DNA of 64,000 nt from Oncomelania hupensis (GCA_036898135.1 CM072519.1:42919339-42983338); one strand, 5' to 3'. Positions 9,970 through 22,836 are shown, counted from the stretch's first letter. The notes: a model not told the origin generated them from the sequence alone. Translations and numbers: made by a program.

Positions 9970-10670
9970 TACTCTCTCTTTCTCTGTCTCTCTCTGTCTG
10001 TCTGTCTCCCTTCCTCTTATCTGTCAGTTTCTCTGTCTGTCTTCCTGTCTCTGTCTTTCTTCAACATACCATGCACCGCAGCGCAGAATTGTATACCCTT
10101 GTCTCTCAACCACTGACTTTCTACATACTTATTCCTATCTATCAATGTTTCTGTGTTTCTTGCTTCGGTAAACTATATTATCTTAAACGTTTTATAAATA
10201 GGCCCTATATATAAACAATCGCGAATTGCCTATAATAATTACATCATGGAGCAAATACATATTACTTATAATAAATAAATATTTTAACTTTATTCAGTGC
10301 AATACCCGCTCTATTTCTGGTTCATGATCACATGGTCAGATGATTCCAAAGCGCCCTGTTACCAAGGGAGGTTACCTCCGTCAGTCCCGTACCGGTTTTC
10401 TCCATGAAATTTGTTAATTCCGCAAAATCTATTTTTTTCCTACCTCTCCCTTCTTTGCCTTCTCCTTCTCTGCCTCCTCGTCTAATCTCAATGCCTCCCT
10501 TTGTGCATTTTATCAATCTTCTAACATTTTGTTGCATTGACATGGAGGAGGAGTCGCAAACACTGATCAAATGGACATTACCCAAGAAGTCTATATGGGA
10601 GGTTCGAGCCTCGCTGCGTTTGAGCGCTGTATCGCGCCTTGCATTGTATCCGACCAACACACACACACAC
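9970..10670. other. Unassigned; TCTG-rich start
   Basis: 9970-10065 is pyrimidine-rich (TCTG/TCTC). From 10066 to 10655 I see no supported gene or repeat; 10656-10673 is a short (CA)n next to the following element. Confidence 0.5.
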
Positions 10671-10678
10671 ACAACCGT

Positions 10679-10923
10679 GTAGAAACGCCGTTGTGATGAC
10701 TTTCATGAAACACTACATACGTTACTTTGACATTTTTACAATTTTCCATTTTTGAAGCTAACCCTAACCCTAACTCTAACCCTAAAACCAAACCATTAAC
10801 CTAACCCTCAATTTAACACAACCCTAACCCTAACCGAACACTGGTTTGACTTCAAAATAACGGGATCCGTCAAAAGAAAGTATGTAGAGGTTCAAGTGTA
10901 TGTCACAATAAATACGTTTCTAC
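10679..10923 (+). mobile_element. Telomere-motif TIR element, copy C
   Basis: A 245-bp copy of the unit at 644-890: GTAGAAACG at the left, ACGTTTCTAC at the right, and CCCTAA-variant hexamers around 10755-10835. It is again set between (CA)n-type tracts. Confidence 0.78.
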
Positions 10924-10926
10924 CTA

Positions 10927-11030
10927 GCCACACGTACACACACACACATACGTACACACACGTACACACACACACACGTACACACACACCTACGTACACA
11001 CATACGTACACACACATACACACACAAAGC
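10927..11030. repeat. CA/TACG-rich microsatellite
   Basis: Alternating ACACAC and TACGTACACAC units. This tract borders the right end of the telomere-motif element. Confidence 0.9.
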
Positions 11031-11780
11031 AACAAATAGGGAGGAGAAGAGGAGGGTGAATTAACCGAACGAAAAAGACAGAGGAAAAAACCCAAATATT
11101 CTTCGTGGAAGCGAAGCATGAACAGAGAAGAAGCGGCCAAGACTTTTATTATAGGTTAATAAGACGAATAAAATACACATAAACTCATGTAGTCAATCCT
11201 TATTGGCAGCCATTGAGGAGAACCCTGTTGGCGAGACTAACAATATTTGTATTGCTAGACTCGCCTGAAAATACTTTGATTTGGTGGGGAAGCGGAAAGA
11301 GACAAATGTCGGTGGGTCCGTATACCTCAAGAACCATTTCTTGTCCAAACTTCATACTAAAGTTTAGTGACCTTTCTCGCGCGCTACCGTCTTTGTTTTG
11401 TCAAAGGTCAAGAAGAGTTTTTGGGTACACATGTATACGTACACGCGGCCCATCTTTCTGTGACACTGATGGTCGGTCTGTTTGTCAGTGTTCAAATGTT
11501 TGTTCAACTTTGAAGCTTGAACTATAGGAGTTGAAAATCATTGTGTCTGTAAATATCTGGGTGTCTGGGAATGCATATGCATGGCTAGCCATCTCGGTTT
11601 GTTTTTATGGCAAGCACGATCTTGGATGGTACTGACGGATAGTACTATTCGTTCTACTCACGATACTTCACTAATGTCAAATCGTAGCCCTCACGAACAC
11701 GCAATAATATAGAGGAGGGATTAAGAGAGAAAGAGAAATAAAGAAGAAAGAAAGAAAGGAAAAGAGAGAAAGAAAGAAAG
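11031..11780. other. Unassigned sequence
   Basis: No gene or known repeat recognised. The longest plus-strand frame (11213-11527) has no recognisable protein features. Confidence 0.5.
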
Positions 11781-11862
11781 AGTGTGTGTATGTATGGGTG
11801 TGTGGGTGTGTGTGTGTGGGTGTGTGCGTGTGCGTGCGTGCGTGTGTGTGTGTGTGTGTGTA
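11781..11862. repeat. (GT)n microsatellite
   Basis: GT-rich tract with GTGG and GCGT variants, adjoining an LTR fragment on its right. Confidence 0.93.
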
Positions 11863-12095
11863 TGTTACGATTGAGACGCGCACGATAGTTATGAACATTT
11901 TTATTTTGCAAAGTGTGCAGTTAAAAAACACCTTTAATTTGGTTCTGTACTGTTGTTAGAAAGGCTTTGCATCATGTTTTGTTTCCGTCGGTCGATCGTG
12001 TTGTAGCAGTTTTTAGAAAATTTTGGAACTACTAGTTTAACGTCCATGGAAGATTCGAGATAGATCTAGTGATGGTTGGTAGAATCTTATAAATT
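11863..12095 (+). mobile_element. Truncated, diverged copy of the TGTTAC LTR
   Basis: Begins TGTTACGATTGAGACGCGC and matches, with divergence, the first ~230 bp of the LTR family as read from 42748 downward (CGCGCACGATAG, TTTTGCAAAG, TAGATCTAG). Similarity fades near 12095. It sits directly in a (GT)n tract. Confidence 0.65.
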
Positions 12096-12988
12096 CGTAG
12101 AACTTTCTGTGATGATATTCAGGGGAAGATACGTTTTATCTTACTTGGGGGTAAGACTTATTGGTAGAGGGGCGTTAGGCTACCACTATCGATCGTTCTT
12201 TTACCAGAATTCAGAAGCAATGTGAGAGACTGATCACGGTGCTTGGTCACATAAAATTTATATTTGTTCTCGGGCGTTATAGTATCATTTGGCTCAATTT
12301 GAGAGATGCTTATTACTAATCAACAGACTAGGTTACTATGTTTCAAGAGAAGAAAACTAAGAGATACACAACAATACAAATAGAATGACACCGGTCGTAT
12401 GTATGTGATTTCACTTTTTATATATTCAACACAACTTTTACATTTACTTCATTAAACTGTAAATTAATAATTCTAAGCGTTCAATGTGCTGGGAAAGTTT
12501 GTCAGCAGGTCTTCTTCATCCTTTGCTAAGCGAGTCTAATATTGTTCAAGTGTAATAAATGTTCTAGTGGTCAACTATGTTTCGCGAGTGTTATATCTCA
12601 GTTGCATTTGTGGGAGACTTAGCTGCACTGCTGCTGCTTGTGCTTGAGTCCTTGTGCTTCTGAGGGAGTCTTGACCCTCAGGTTGATCTGATGAGTCGGG
12701 TGAGTCTTGTAGCTACGAGGTTCGGACGTGGAGAGGTAGAATCTAGGTTGTTCTCCTTCTGTACCACGGGAGCAAGCGTCATGCGTTTGTCTCCACAAAC
12801 CGTCCCAGAGCTGGACTGTAAAAGTCAGAACTCTGGTGTAATGAACGAATATTTTAGTGTGGGTGCCTGTTTATACTATCTGAGTGCATGCAAAATATAT
12901 CTGACTCCTAAACGAAAAAAACGTGCGTGTAAGACTTCTCTGTTTACTACCACACCCACAAACGTACGGACTCTTCTCAACACAAACA
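12096..12988. other. Unassigned sequence
   Basis: AT-moderate DNA with no supported gene. The plus frame 12691-13041 crosses into the solo LTR and is not credible. Confidence 0.5.
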
Positions 12989-13615
12989 AACACTGTTACG
13001 TTGAAACGCGAACGAAAGTACGTTTGAAATGCGCACGATAGATCTAATCGTTTCGTTTTGCAAAGTATTCAATAATGGAGATTATTTACCTTTGATTTGA
13101 GTTTGCATTGTTGTTAGGAGAGGCTTTGTATAACGTTGATAATTTTCGTTAGTCGATATTGTTGTAGAATTCTCTGGATCACTATCGATCGAAGTTTCGG
13201 GATAGATATCGAAGTATGGCGGAAGGAGAAGAAATATGTATGACGTAAGACAGTGATGACGAAGTTTAAAGCGATTGGTAAATTGCGTCATACGAGATTG
13301 ATCCAGGTTATTCGGGAGTATCAAGAGACTATTTAAGTGCCGCGCTGTTTCAAAAATAAGAGAGAGTTATTGTTGTTGATAGTGAAGTTGGAAAGTAAAT
13401 TTGAGAGTTGAAAGGCGATTGAGCGATTGTATGCAGTTGTTGATGTGTGCTGAATAAAAGTGGAAAACTTCATACGTCGACTTTGTGACTTGTATGCTGA
13501 TTGAGCGGGCTGCGTGAATAAACGAATCTGAGCTACACTCATCAGTACATTCAGCATTGGGGCTGAATCAGATACTGATAGAAAACTCCATCATCAAACC
13601 GAGTGTAACAAACAC
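12989..13615 (+). mobile_element. Solo LTR of the 935-8262 family
   Basis: The LTR itself is 12994-13610 (617 bp), TGTTAC...GTAACA, in the opposite window orientation to the full element. It is flanked by AACAC at 12989-12993 and 13611-13615, a 5-bp target duplication. A TATA-like CTATTTAAG (about 13330), GAATAAAAG (about 13452) and GAATAAACG (about 13515) mark promoter and polyadenylation regions. It was left by recombination between the two LTRs of a former element. Confidence 0.9.
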
Positions 13616-15711
13616 CAACACAAGATATCGGTTCCATGCTCTCAAAATTTATATAAATAATCAATAATAATGCTTATCAATCGTTCACTCTAATCTTTCA
13701 CACAAATTCTTCAACACTGTTATACTTTATACATATGTCTCAAACTAGTCTTCCTGTTCACAAATATTCACACAGTAACACTGTAGTTTCTGAAACGTCA
13801 AATCGACTGTAAAGACTGTAGAGCTCAAACAACCAACCGGTATACTGAAATCCTGGGTTCAATGTAAATATAAAATAGGACTGTACCTTTTCTACGGTAG
13901 AGGCGAGAACACACACAAGCTGGTGACTAACTTCCGGTGACGTAGCATGAGCCAGCAAGACGATATACTTTCGTCGACGGACGGAGGGACTAGCTTGCCC
14001 CAGTCCGTCCGGAGGAAACGTTGTCTTGTGTTGAACTTGAAGATAGGGTCGATCCCCCTCAGATGCTTCGGAGATCACCTTGTCCTCGTTTCGGACAGGA
14101 CGGAGCCACTCTTGCTCCCAGTAGGCCCTAGCCCCAACAGGCCGCTATTATGACATACATATACAGACGTCAATTCTCTGACTCGGATAATTTATTTATA
14201 GTTCTTTAGTTTCACCCTTTCTCACCTCCCTTTGTTCCTCGTTTGTCCCATTCTGTTTCGTATGCGATCACCACTTTCCTTCTCCACCACTATTATTCAT
14301 ATCCAGGTAATCACTTCATGAATGAAAATTACTATTAACCAAGCTCACGCATTTCATTCATACTTCATTATCTACTACCCTACAACTATCGCCCCACGTA
14401 ATTAATAATAATATTACATCAATGAAACTTCAATATTCCATCTCAGTGGACAACAGCTCACTACCTTTCAATACAACAAATGCAATACAAAAATATATAC
14501 TTATCCGCCATTTTACAATCATGAAAAACATTATATGTACCTGCAATCTTTACAGCACAGAATTATAATTCACTTCCAGAGAGAAACGACCACAAACCAA
14601 TACACCGTGATAGGTTTTCAATGCTTTCTTCCTCTGTAACTTTCTTTTCTTTTCTTTCTTTTTTTTCAACTTCTTTTCCGGGCCTACTATACACACGTCC
14701 TCACCGTCTGACACCCACAATTCGACTCAGTACTTTTCGCCTCTAATTCAAATTATGCCTTCCGTCATTGGCTCCCGAATCCTAGCCAATCAAAAATCAT
14801 TAATTAATTTTAATTAAAAAATCCCGGAAAAATCCCGTTCTCTACATCTGGCTACAATATTCTCTTCAAATGTGAATATGCGGTCTTCTCTGCAAAGTGT
14901 CCATAGCATCAGACACCTGCAAGGTTCCCATATGCACACTTCAATCCGAATCTTAAGGCTAAGATACATCAATCCACATGCACAATGTGTCAGAAACAAC
15001 TATCTGTTTCTGTAACTATATATATCATGAACATATTATTAATATATGGCAATCAATACAAAATATATACACATACACGTATCAAAACTACTGGTGTTAA
15101 CTTACTTCTAGACTCTGGGATTCATGAAACCGTTTTTTAGTCTCTAGCACTCTCTCGATGAGGTGGAGATAAGCGGACACTGCAGTTTGTTCCTTTGATT
15201 TGACTCTCGCAGCTTCGTAGTTAGTATTCGACTGAAGAGCTAACGTTCTGGGGTCCAAGGATAATATGCAGGGGTTTTACGTCCTTCTGACCAATCGTTT
15301 AACTCTCATTTTAGTTAATCTCGCATAAACGGGATTCTGCAGTTTTATTTGAATATTTCCCTCACCTGTACTATTTATGAGACACGTACAATTATGTCTT
15401 TGAATTGGAATGTCAGAGGCAAAGTGTAGGATAGATTCACTAGCGATAAGCGGCACATGGCTAGTTAATTAACGGAGACGACGTCCTGGTCAGTTTGACG
15501 AGTAAGCTAACTACAGTCGTGGGTGGCTAAGTCTGTTCGATCTTATCTGGGAGACTTGTCTGCGTGACTGTCTGAAGGAAGTTAATTTAACATGTGTGAG
15601 CTTCTCTTTAGATAACTCGTGAATTAACGTCAAGTTTTATTCGATGATATCTATTTTGCGCTAAGCTAATTTACTACATTTTGTCGTCAATATTTCTGCT
15701 GTTACACTTTC
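13616..15711. other. Unassigned AT-rich sequence
   Basis: About 2.1 kb with no recognised gene, RNA or repeat family. The minus frame 13758-14078 has no recognisable features. Confidence 0.5.
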
Positions 15712-15800
15712 TATGACGTAAGATAGTGCGTATTTCAGGTGACGAGTTTTATTTTGATTGGTTGTTGAATGTCTCATTATAAATAGATAGAAAACGTGTC
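15712..15800 (+). mobile_element. Short LTR-family fragment
   Basis: TATGACGTAAGATAGTG and GTGACGAGTTTTATTTTGATTGG match the interior of the LTR at 42159-42748 read on its minus strand. Only about 90 bp are recognisable. Confidence 0.45.
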
Positions 15801-15829
15801 AAGAGAGGGTGTTTTTCAGACAGAAAAAG

Positions 15830-16225
15830 TCAAGCGGGGTGGGGTTCGGAGGGCAGTTGGAGGGGAAGCTGAGAAAGGGTGGAGTATTTTTTATTTTTTT
15901 TTATTTTACTATTTTATCTTTTTCTGGGTGGGTGTGGAGAATGGAGGTGGTGGCGGAGTGGTGGGTTGGGGGAGGGGGAGAGGGGTGAAGAAGTGATGGT
16001 AGTAGATTAGATGTGAAAATTTGCTGGAAAGACGTTATTGCTCATTATGATCGCAAGCTTCCCACAACACACACAGCTATCTACAGCCTCGCCGTTGATA
16101 AAACCAAAGAATGTACACGTGGAGCTGTACATTCTTTGATAAAACGGAGACATGTGTTCCTCTGCACACTAACTAAAATTCTAGTATGCAGTTCAGCTGC
16201 GTAAACGCAAGCTTTAATTCATTAA
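15830..16225. other. G-rich stretch and short perfect hairpin
   Basis: 15830-15995 is G/T-rich with T-runs. 16106-16117 and 16126-16137 are perfect 12-bp inverted repeats (AAAGAATGTACA / TGTACATTCTTT) around an 8-bp loop. No gene seen. Confidence 0.6.
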
Positions 16226-16612
16226 CTATCCTATCCTATCCTATCCTATCCTATCCTATCCTATCCTATCCTATCCCGTAACTCAATTAAAGGTTGTTGG
16301 GGCACCACAGATGATCGTTTAACCAGCGTACTCGATCTTTTTCTGTCCTCAGCAACCCTCATAACGTCTCTCAGTGTCAAGCCAGTCCATTCTCGAATGT
16401 TGTCCTCCCACCTCTTTTTCTGTCTCCCTCTTCTTCTACCTCCTTTCACCGTGCCTTGCAGGATGGTTTTTGCGAGGCCTGATGCTCCTGTGACGTGGCC
16501 ATACCATCGGAGTTTCCGTTTCTTCACCACTGTGAGCATGTCATCATGTCGTCCAATGCCTTGTTTGATAGTCTGTCGGACTTCGTTGTTGGTGATGTAC
16601 TGTATGCTCTGT
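16226..16612 (-). pseudogene. LINE 3' end with (TCCTA)n tail
   Basis: The minus frame 16539-16261 encodes the C-terminal part of a non-LTR retrotransposon polymerase protein (KRKLRWYGHVTGASGLAKT, then RRRGRQKKRWEDNIREWTGL). It is the same family as the longer copy at 39509-41645. After the coding end, the plus strand shows a pentanucleotide tail (CTATC)n at 16226-16275, the LINE's 3' terminus. 5'-truncated; inactive. Confidence 0.85.
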
Positions 16613-16895
16613 GGGTTCGGGCACTGAATAAAATAGACCCAACGTTTCGCGGCGTGTCGTAAGAGGCGACTAACAGGGGTGATGTCAGCACAGCATCACT
16701 GGGCGAAAGTCTTCTACACAGAAGTCGCCGGCCAGGTTCAACGACCACGTGGTCGGGGCCAAGGCGAGCCACACTGTATTCGTGGATTTCGGCTGTGGCC
16801 AACAGCCTGGAAAGGATTGGGCCCTGCCAGGTCTTTCTTGCCCAAGACACACTGTAATTCACGAACTGGAGGAGTATATATTTAGTTATTTTATT
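16613..16895. other. Unassigned, possibly repeat-derived
   Basis: Includes CGGCGTGTCGTAAGAGGCGA, which looks like a dispersed-repeat segment, but I cannot assign a family. No gene. Confidence 0.4.
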
Positions 16896-16899
16896 TTAT

Positions 16900-17392
16900 T
16901 TTATCGTTCTTATATAGCGCTTTTCCACACCACAGCTGCTCAAGGCGCTGGCCAATACAGGATCGGACACAAGCCAGAGTCGCCCACTTGCTGCAAGTCT
17001 GATGTTCGACGCCCGGCCCAGACAACTGAGCACAAACCTGGGCGATCGTGTCCGGGGGAAGAATGGACACATTTCTTGCTGGGTGTATTTGTGTAGCCGG
17101 CACTCACCCGTTTAGGACATGAGCGTCAGGATCTTTAGAGTCCGTGAGATGTAACGCATGCGAGCACAGACTAGGTCTTGGTTTATACTCTCATCCGAAG
17201 GAGTTAGACAGAGGGGTATATACGATCGTATCGCTACCATAGCATGCTCTCTCCGGTGCTGCTATCGAATCGTCTGTATGCACTGCACCATTGTAACTTG
17301 CATCGGCCCGCACGGTGCGGATACGCGCATCATCCTTAACGTCTGCTCCATAAAGGTAATCAAGACTGCCTCATTCCTTCCTTACTCCCTTC
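16900..17392 (-). mobile_element. SINE-like repeat, family B, copy 1
   Basis: Shares with 41650-41965, 60375-60540 and 63800-64000 the segments TATATAGCGCTTTT, GCTGCTCAAGGCGCTGGCC, AACTGAGCACAA and GAGCGTCAGGATCTTTA. The right-hand part (TTTATACTCTCATCCGAAGG) is the reverse complement of the central domain of the SINE at 17622. No tRNA head is seen, so it is headless or 5'-truncated. Confidence 0.75.
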
Positions 17393-17396
17393 TTTT

Positions 17397-17620
17397 ATGA
17401 TGATAATACTGATGATGATGATGTTTATGATGATGATGATGATGATGATAATAATAATACTGCTACTACAATTAATAATAATAATTGTAATAATAATTTT
17501 AAAAAATACTACTACTACTGCTGCTGCTGCTGTTACTACTACTACTACTATTACTACTGATGATAATAATAGTTATTAGTATTATTATTACTGCTACTAC
17601 TACTACCACTACTACTACTA
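17397..17620. repeat. ATG/AAT/CTA trinucleotide microsatellites
   Basis: Mixed triplet tracts (GATGAT, AATAAT, CTACTA, CTGCTG). Confidence 0.93.
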
Positions 17621-17621
17621 C

Positions 17622-17953
17622 GGGTGGCCGAGTGATTAAAGCGTTGGCTTGCGGATCTGAAGGTCCCGAGTTCGAATCCAGGCCGGGGCATTGTGTTGTG
17701 TCCTTGGGAAAGACACTTTACTCCCGTTTCCTACTCCTTCGGATGAGAGTATAAACCGAGGTCTAGTCTGTGTCGCATGCATAACGGACTTTAAACATTC
17801 TACTCATGTCCTTGACGGGTGAATGCCGGTGACAAGAACACACCCGACATGTACGTTGGGTAAAGCGCTTCACGTTGGGCTGCTGTACTTTCGAAAATGA
17901 AAGTGCCCGAATTTCACCTTGGTGATAATAAAGTTGTTGAAATAAATTAAACG
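17622..17953 (+). mobile_element. tRNA-headed SINE, family A
   Basis: The head contains GGTGGCCGAGTGATTAAAGC (A box) and GAGTTCGAATCCAGG (B box), like a tRNA-Ser/Leu. Next is a central domain with GTGTCCTTGGGAAAGACACT, which resembles the conserved V/Nin-type SINE core as I remember it. The 3' part reads GGTGATAATAAAGTTGTTG. Both flanks are (CTA)n, so the target duplication cannot be resolved. Confidence 0.85.
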
Positions 17954-17956
17954 AAA

Positions 17957-18011
<55 letters not shown>

Positions 18012-18200
18012 GCAGCAAAAAAAATTATTACTGGATGCTATATTACCCATGACATGTTGCTTAATGGAATACAACATTTACAACGCTTCTTCTTCTTCTT
18101 CTTCTTCTTCTTCTTCTTCTTCTTCTTCTTCTTCTTCTTCTTCTTCTTCTTCTTTATCATCTTCTTCCTTCTTCTTCTTCTCTATCATCTTCTTCCTCCT
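17954..18200. repeat. (TAC)n and (TTC)n microsatellites
   Basis: (TAC)n at about 17958-18011 and (TTC)n at about 18086-18195, separated by ~75 bp of unique sequence. Confidence 0.95.
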
Positions 18201-18289
18201 CCATTTTTAGTAAATTAATTTTTGGTAAGGATGAGGGTTGTGGTTGTGGGCGGAGAGTGTGCCGGTATTGGAGACGCCCAAGCAGGTGA

Positions 18290-19213
<924 letters not shown>

Positions 19214-19647
19214 AACGCTTGCGAAACATGGACCCTCACAGCAGACCTACAACGAAGAAAACAAAGTATGGAGATGGTGTGCTACAGAAGACTTCTTGGC
19301 ATTTCCTATACCCAGCAAATCCCCAACGACAAAGTCCCACAGACCACCATACAAGCCCTTAGAAAACACGATGACATGCTTACAGTGGTGAAGAAACGGA
19401 AACTCCGATGATGGTATGGCCACGTCACCAGAGCTTCAGGCCTTGCAAAGACCATCCTGCCAGGCACGGTACAAGGAGACAGAAGAAGAAGGAGACAGAA
19501 AAAGAGGTGGGAAGACAAACATTCGAGAATGGACTGGCTTGACAGCGAACCCATGAGGGTTGCAGAGAAAGATGGAGTACTATGGTTAAACGATCATCTG
19601 TGGTGCCACGAATTTTGAGTTACGGTATAGGATAGGATAGGGTAGAG
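19214..19647 (+). pseudogene. LINE 3' fragment with (ATAGG)n tail
   Basis: The plus strand encodes ACETWTLTADLQRRKQSMEM and KHDDMLTVVKKRKLR, then frameshifted remains of the same C-terminal region as 16226-16612. It ends in GGTATAGGATAGGATAGGG, the pentamer tail. Opposite orientation to the 16.2-kb copy. Confidence 0.85.
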
Positions 19648-20220
19648 GTATAAAATAATATTTTAATGAATGGGTTTGGGTATTATTGTATGCATGTTTT
19701 AAGTATTTTGTGTCAGAAAACATATCAATCAATATAATAAATAAAAAGGGGGCAGTAAAAGGAGGTGGGGTTAATATTTATTATTTATGTAGCTATAAAT
19801 TAATTGAATAGATAGTTCATAATTTGTGTTTTTACATTATATATTGGTTGTATAAATTGACTGTAGTTTTGCGTGCATGACATATGTTTGTTCATTATCA
19901 GTATAACTTAAATTAATCTGATGAATAACATGTTATGAAACAACAAACTTTCTTTTTTATTTCTTTCTTTCTGTAACGCATTCTCCGAAATAAACAAAAT
20001 AAACACCATAAATACAAACTCTATTTTTTCTTCGTTGTGCGGTGGATCCCCGGAGGAGGGAGATAGAGTACTCCACAATTTTGTTGTGCGCTGCAAGGGG
20101 TGCCCTCAAATTAAAAGAAATCCCACTCCTCAAGGACGTGGGCGTGATTTAGTCCGGTTGGGTATTGAAATCGTTTTTAAACGAATATGCACAATGTAGG
20201 ATCTTCGTTGCAGGGCGTGC
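19648..20220. other. Unassigned AT-rich sequence
   Basis: No gene or repeat family recognised. Confidence 0.5.
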
Positions 20221-20665
20221 CTACGTCAGCCTCTCGGCGATGCCATGAAGGCGACTCCGAACGAGGAACAGCGAGTTCCACAATAGGTGGAAGGAGTGCC
20301 TGTGTACGTGTGGTGGACGAGGCGTTTCAGGTTGTGACATGACTCCTGTTGCTCCTATGGACTCTACGTAGAAGACCTTGTTGGGGAATCTCGACGTTGC
20401 CGCGACGAGCTGCTCGTCGCTGAACCATCGCACGTGTTGTGGCCAGGTGTTGTTGATGGGGATCCTATACGATTGATGCAAAGTCCAACACACGGTCGGG
20501 CTGGGTCTTTGAAGAATTGAGCTTGGATTCCTTCGAGTTTTCTGTGGGCAAACGGATTTTGTTGGCTTTTACTGCTGTTGCCTGGACGTCTTTACCCCTG
20601 TTGACATTACCCCATCTTCGAGAACTAGAATCAGAAAAATTGTTTGTCCTGTAAGTAAAATTCAC
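20221..20665 (-). CDS. Candidate coding exon or pseudogene, unknown protein
   Basis: Two overlapping minus frames. 20493-20221 (90 codons) has protein-like composition with Trp, Pro and aromatic residues spread evenly: NNTWPQHVRWFSDEQL, then PNKVFYVESIGATGVM, then a PRPPHVHRHSFHLLW stretch. 20665-20465 lies upstream in a different frame. GC content is higher than in the surrounding DNA. I do not recognise the family. There is no convincing splice acceptor or donor at the ends, and the frame change suggests either two exons or a broken copy. This is the only region in the window that looks like non-transposon protein sequence. Confidence 0.3.
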
Positions 20666-21784
20666 TTCACTGGAGCCGGAGTTTGTATGGAGAATTCAAT
20701 TATGTTTTATGAAACAACTCAATTCCTTTCTTCGAAGCTTCGAATTAAAAAAAATCGTAATTCACAAGCAGAATGCTTTCGTGTTCTCTTTCTTTAAAAT
20801 CTTGCCACTCAACGCATACGTGTGCAAACGCCAGATTTGCCATTTAAACATCGCCGTTGTCGATTAAAGTGAAATATAAATAAAGCAAAGGCGAAACTAA
20901 ATTTGCGTAGCTATTAATTTGGACCGAAGTTTCTGTTTAAAGCTGAGCTGCGTCCTTAAAATTAAAAATAAAAGAAAGAAAGGTAACTCTTCAAATGAAG
21001 AAAATGATTTATGGACGACAGAAAGATAACTTCCTTTAATGTTGAAGAGGCTTTAAAAAAACCAAAAAAGCAGTTCTTGTCCTTAAAAACAAAAAAAACA
21101 AAAAAAGATTTAAAAAAAAAGTTTTAAAGTTGAAGCGCGCGTCAAAAAAAAAAAGAAGATAGAATCTGCGAATTTAGATTTTGATTCTGATGGGGTTAAG
21201 TGGACTCAGTCTCGGTCAAGACACTTGGAAAGACAGACAGAGTGCGGAATGGACAGAACCTTTCCCATGTTGTAGAGTTGTGTGAACAAGTTTTTCATTT
21301 CCAAGTTCCCACGATCACATATATGTATTTCACCGTCAATGATTCTTGTATTGCCCCAACGGAAAAAAAAGATTGAGGCCAAAATGAACCTCTTTCAAAA
21401 CATAAGGTTTTAATATGATAAATCTATAAGTTGGTGTGTTATGAGCCTAGTTATAGCATCAAGGTTGATCGTGAAAATAATACCGCAGCGAACCTGTGTC
21501 TCGTAAACACATTTGTTTGTTTACCAAACGAAAAATGGAAGCCTAAACTTTAAAGCTTGACGTTGAGGTTGAGCAACGATTTGCTTGTTATATTGTTTTA
21601 ATGTGAAAGCCAATACAATTTCCCAAGATAACTCAACTGTCATACAAAGTGAACAAACATCCTTTATATGCGCTGGCCATTTTATTTCATGATTGAGACA
21701 ATGATGTTGTCGACCTGATTCAAAAGAATTACAATGGAAGACCAATAATAAGCAATGAAGAAGAATTAGAATTACCTGAGAACG
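20666..21784. other. Unassigned AT-rich sequence
   Basis: A-rich tracts near 21030-21150; no gene seen. Confidence 0.5.
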
Positions 21785-21809
21785 AGAGAGGGAGAGGGAG
21801 AGAGAGAGA

Positions 21810-21852
<43 letters not shown>

Positions 21853-21883
21853 ACAGACGCATGACTATCTCAGAAAGACAGAA

Positions 21884-21978
<95 letters not shown>
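21785..21978. repeat. (GA)n and (TC)n facing each other
   Basis: About 65 bp of GA-rich repeat, 38 bp of unique DNA, then ~90 bp of (TC)n; the two tracts are reverse complements and can fold back. Confidence 0.95.
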
Positions 21979-21981
<3 letters not shown>

Positions 21982-22068
21982 ATGAGGCAAGATAAATGGG
22001 AAATGTCTTCTGATGCCCTCGCTCCCAAGGACAAATAGAGATGTGGCATTGCAGAAAACAGATGCGAT

Positions 22069-22156
22069 TGTGGGGGGGGGGGGAAGGGGAGGGAGGGGCC
22101 GTTGGGCGGAGTGAGGTAAGGTGGGAGTGAGCGGAGAAGGGGGGGGGGGGGGGGGT
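22069..22156. repeat. G-tract region
   Basis: Two G-runs of over 10 bases with many GGG/GGGG groups between them; potential quadruplex on the plus strand. Confidence 0.8.
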
Positions 22157-22836
22157 GGAAACAGATTTGAGGCGATGTAACGCAAGATATTTTTCACGTC
22201 ACACTTGGTCGCAGCATACTAAATACTGTGGCTGGTCAAACTGAGTTAAATCGCATGGCACATAAAACACGTTCACCAAAACTGATTCACGGAAAAATAA
22301 AATAATGCAGCATCTGAAATAAAAGTCACGTAAAAGAAGTTGCCGCTCATAAACACACGTTTGCTGAGGTCACAGCACAAGTACTATCACGTCAAACTAT
22401 ATCCCGACAGCACATTTTGAGGTGATGCTTGTGAACCTTTTTATGTGTCTGGGATGTCTGAGCCGTCAGACGAAATCCTACAAACACCCCCCTATCAAAT
22501 CTGCCAGACATTCATGTGTAGGGAAACAGCACTGAAAAGCCTTAAAATTCAATGATTCATAGTCATATTCTAAGAAAAAACAACAACACAACCAAACAAA
22601 CATAAACACCAAGTTTCGAGAATGTTTCCAAACCGTACATTTGTTAATATAAACCCTCCCAGACGTGATTGATTATCTAGTACATATATACAACTTTTCT
22701 GTACTCTTTCAATTTCCCCCGCCCCATCACACACCAATACAAACACACATGAGCGCGCACGCACGCACGCACGAAAGCACAAACATTTTACCAATTAAAG
22801 TGCATATAAATTCAAAATAGCGCAAACACCATATTA

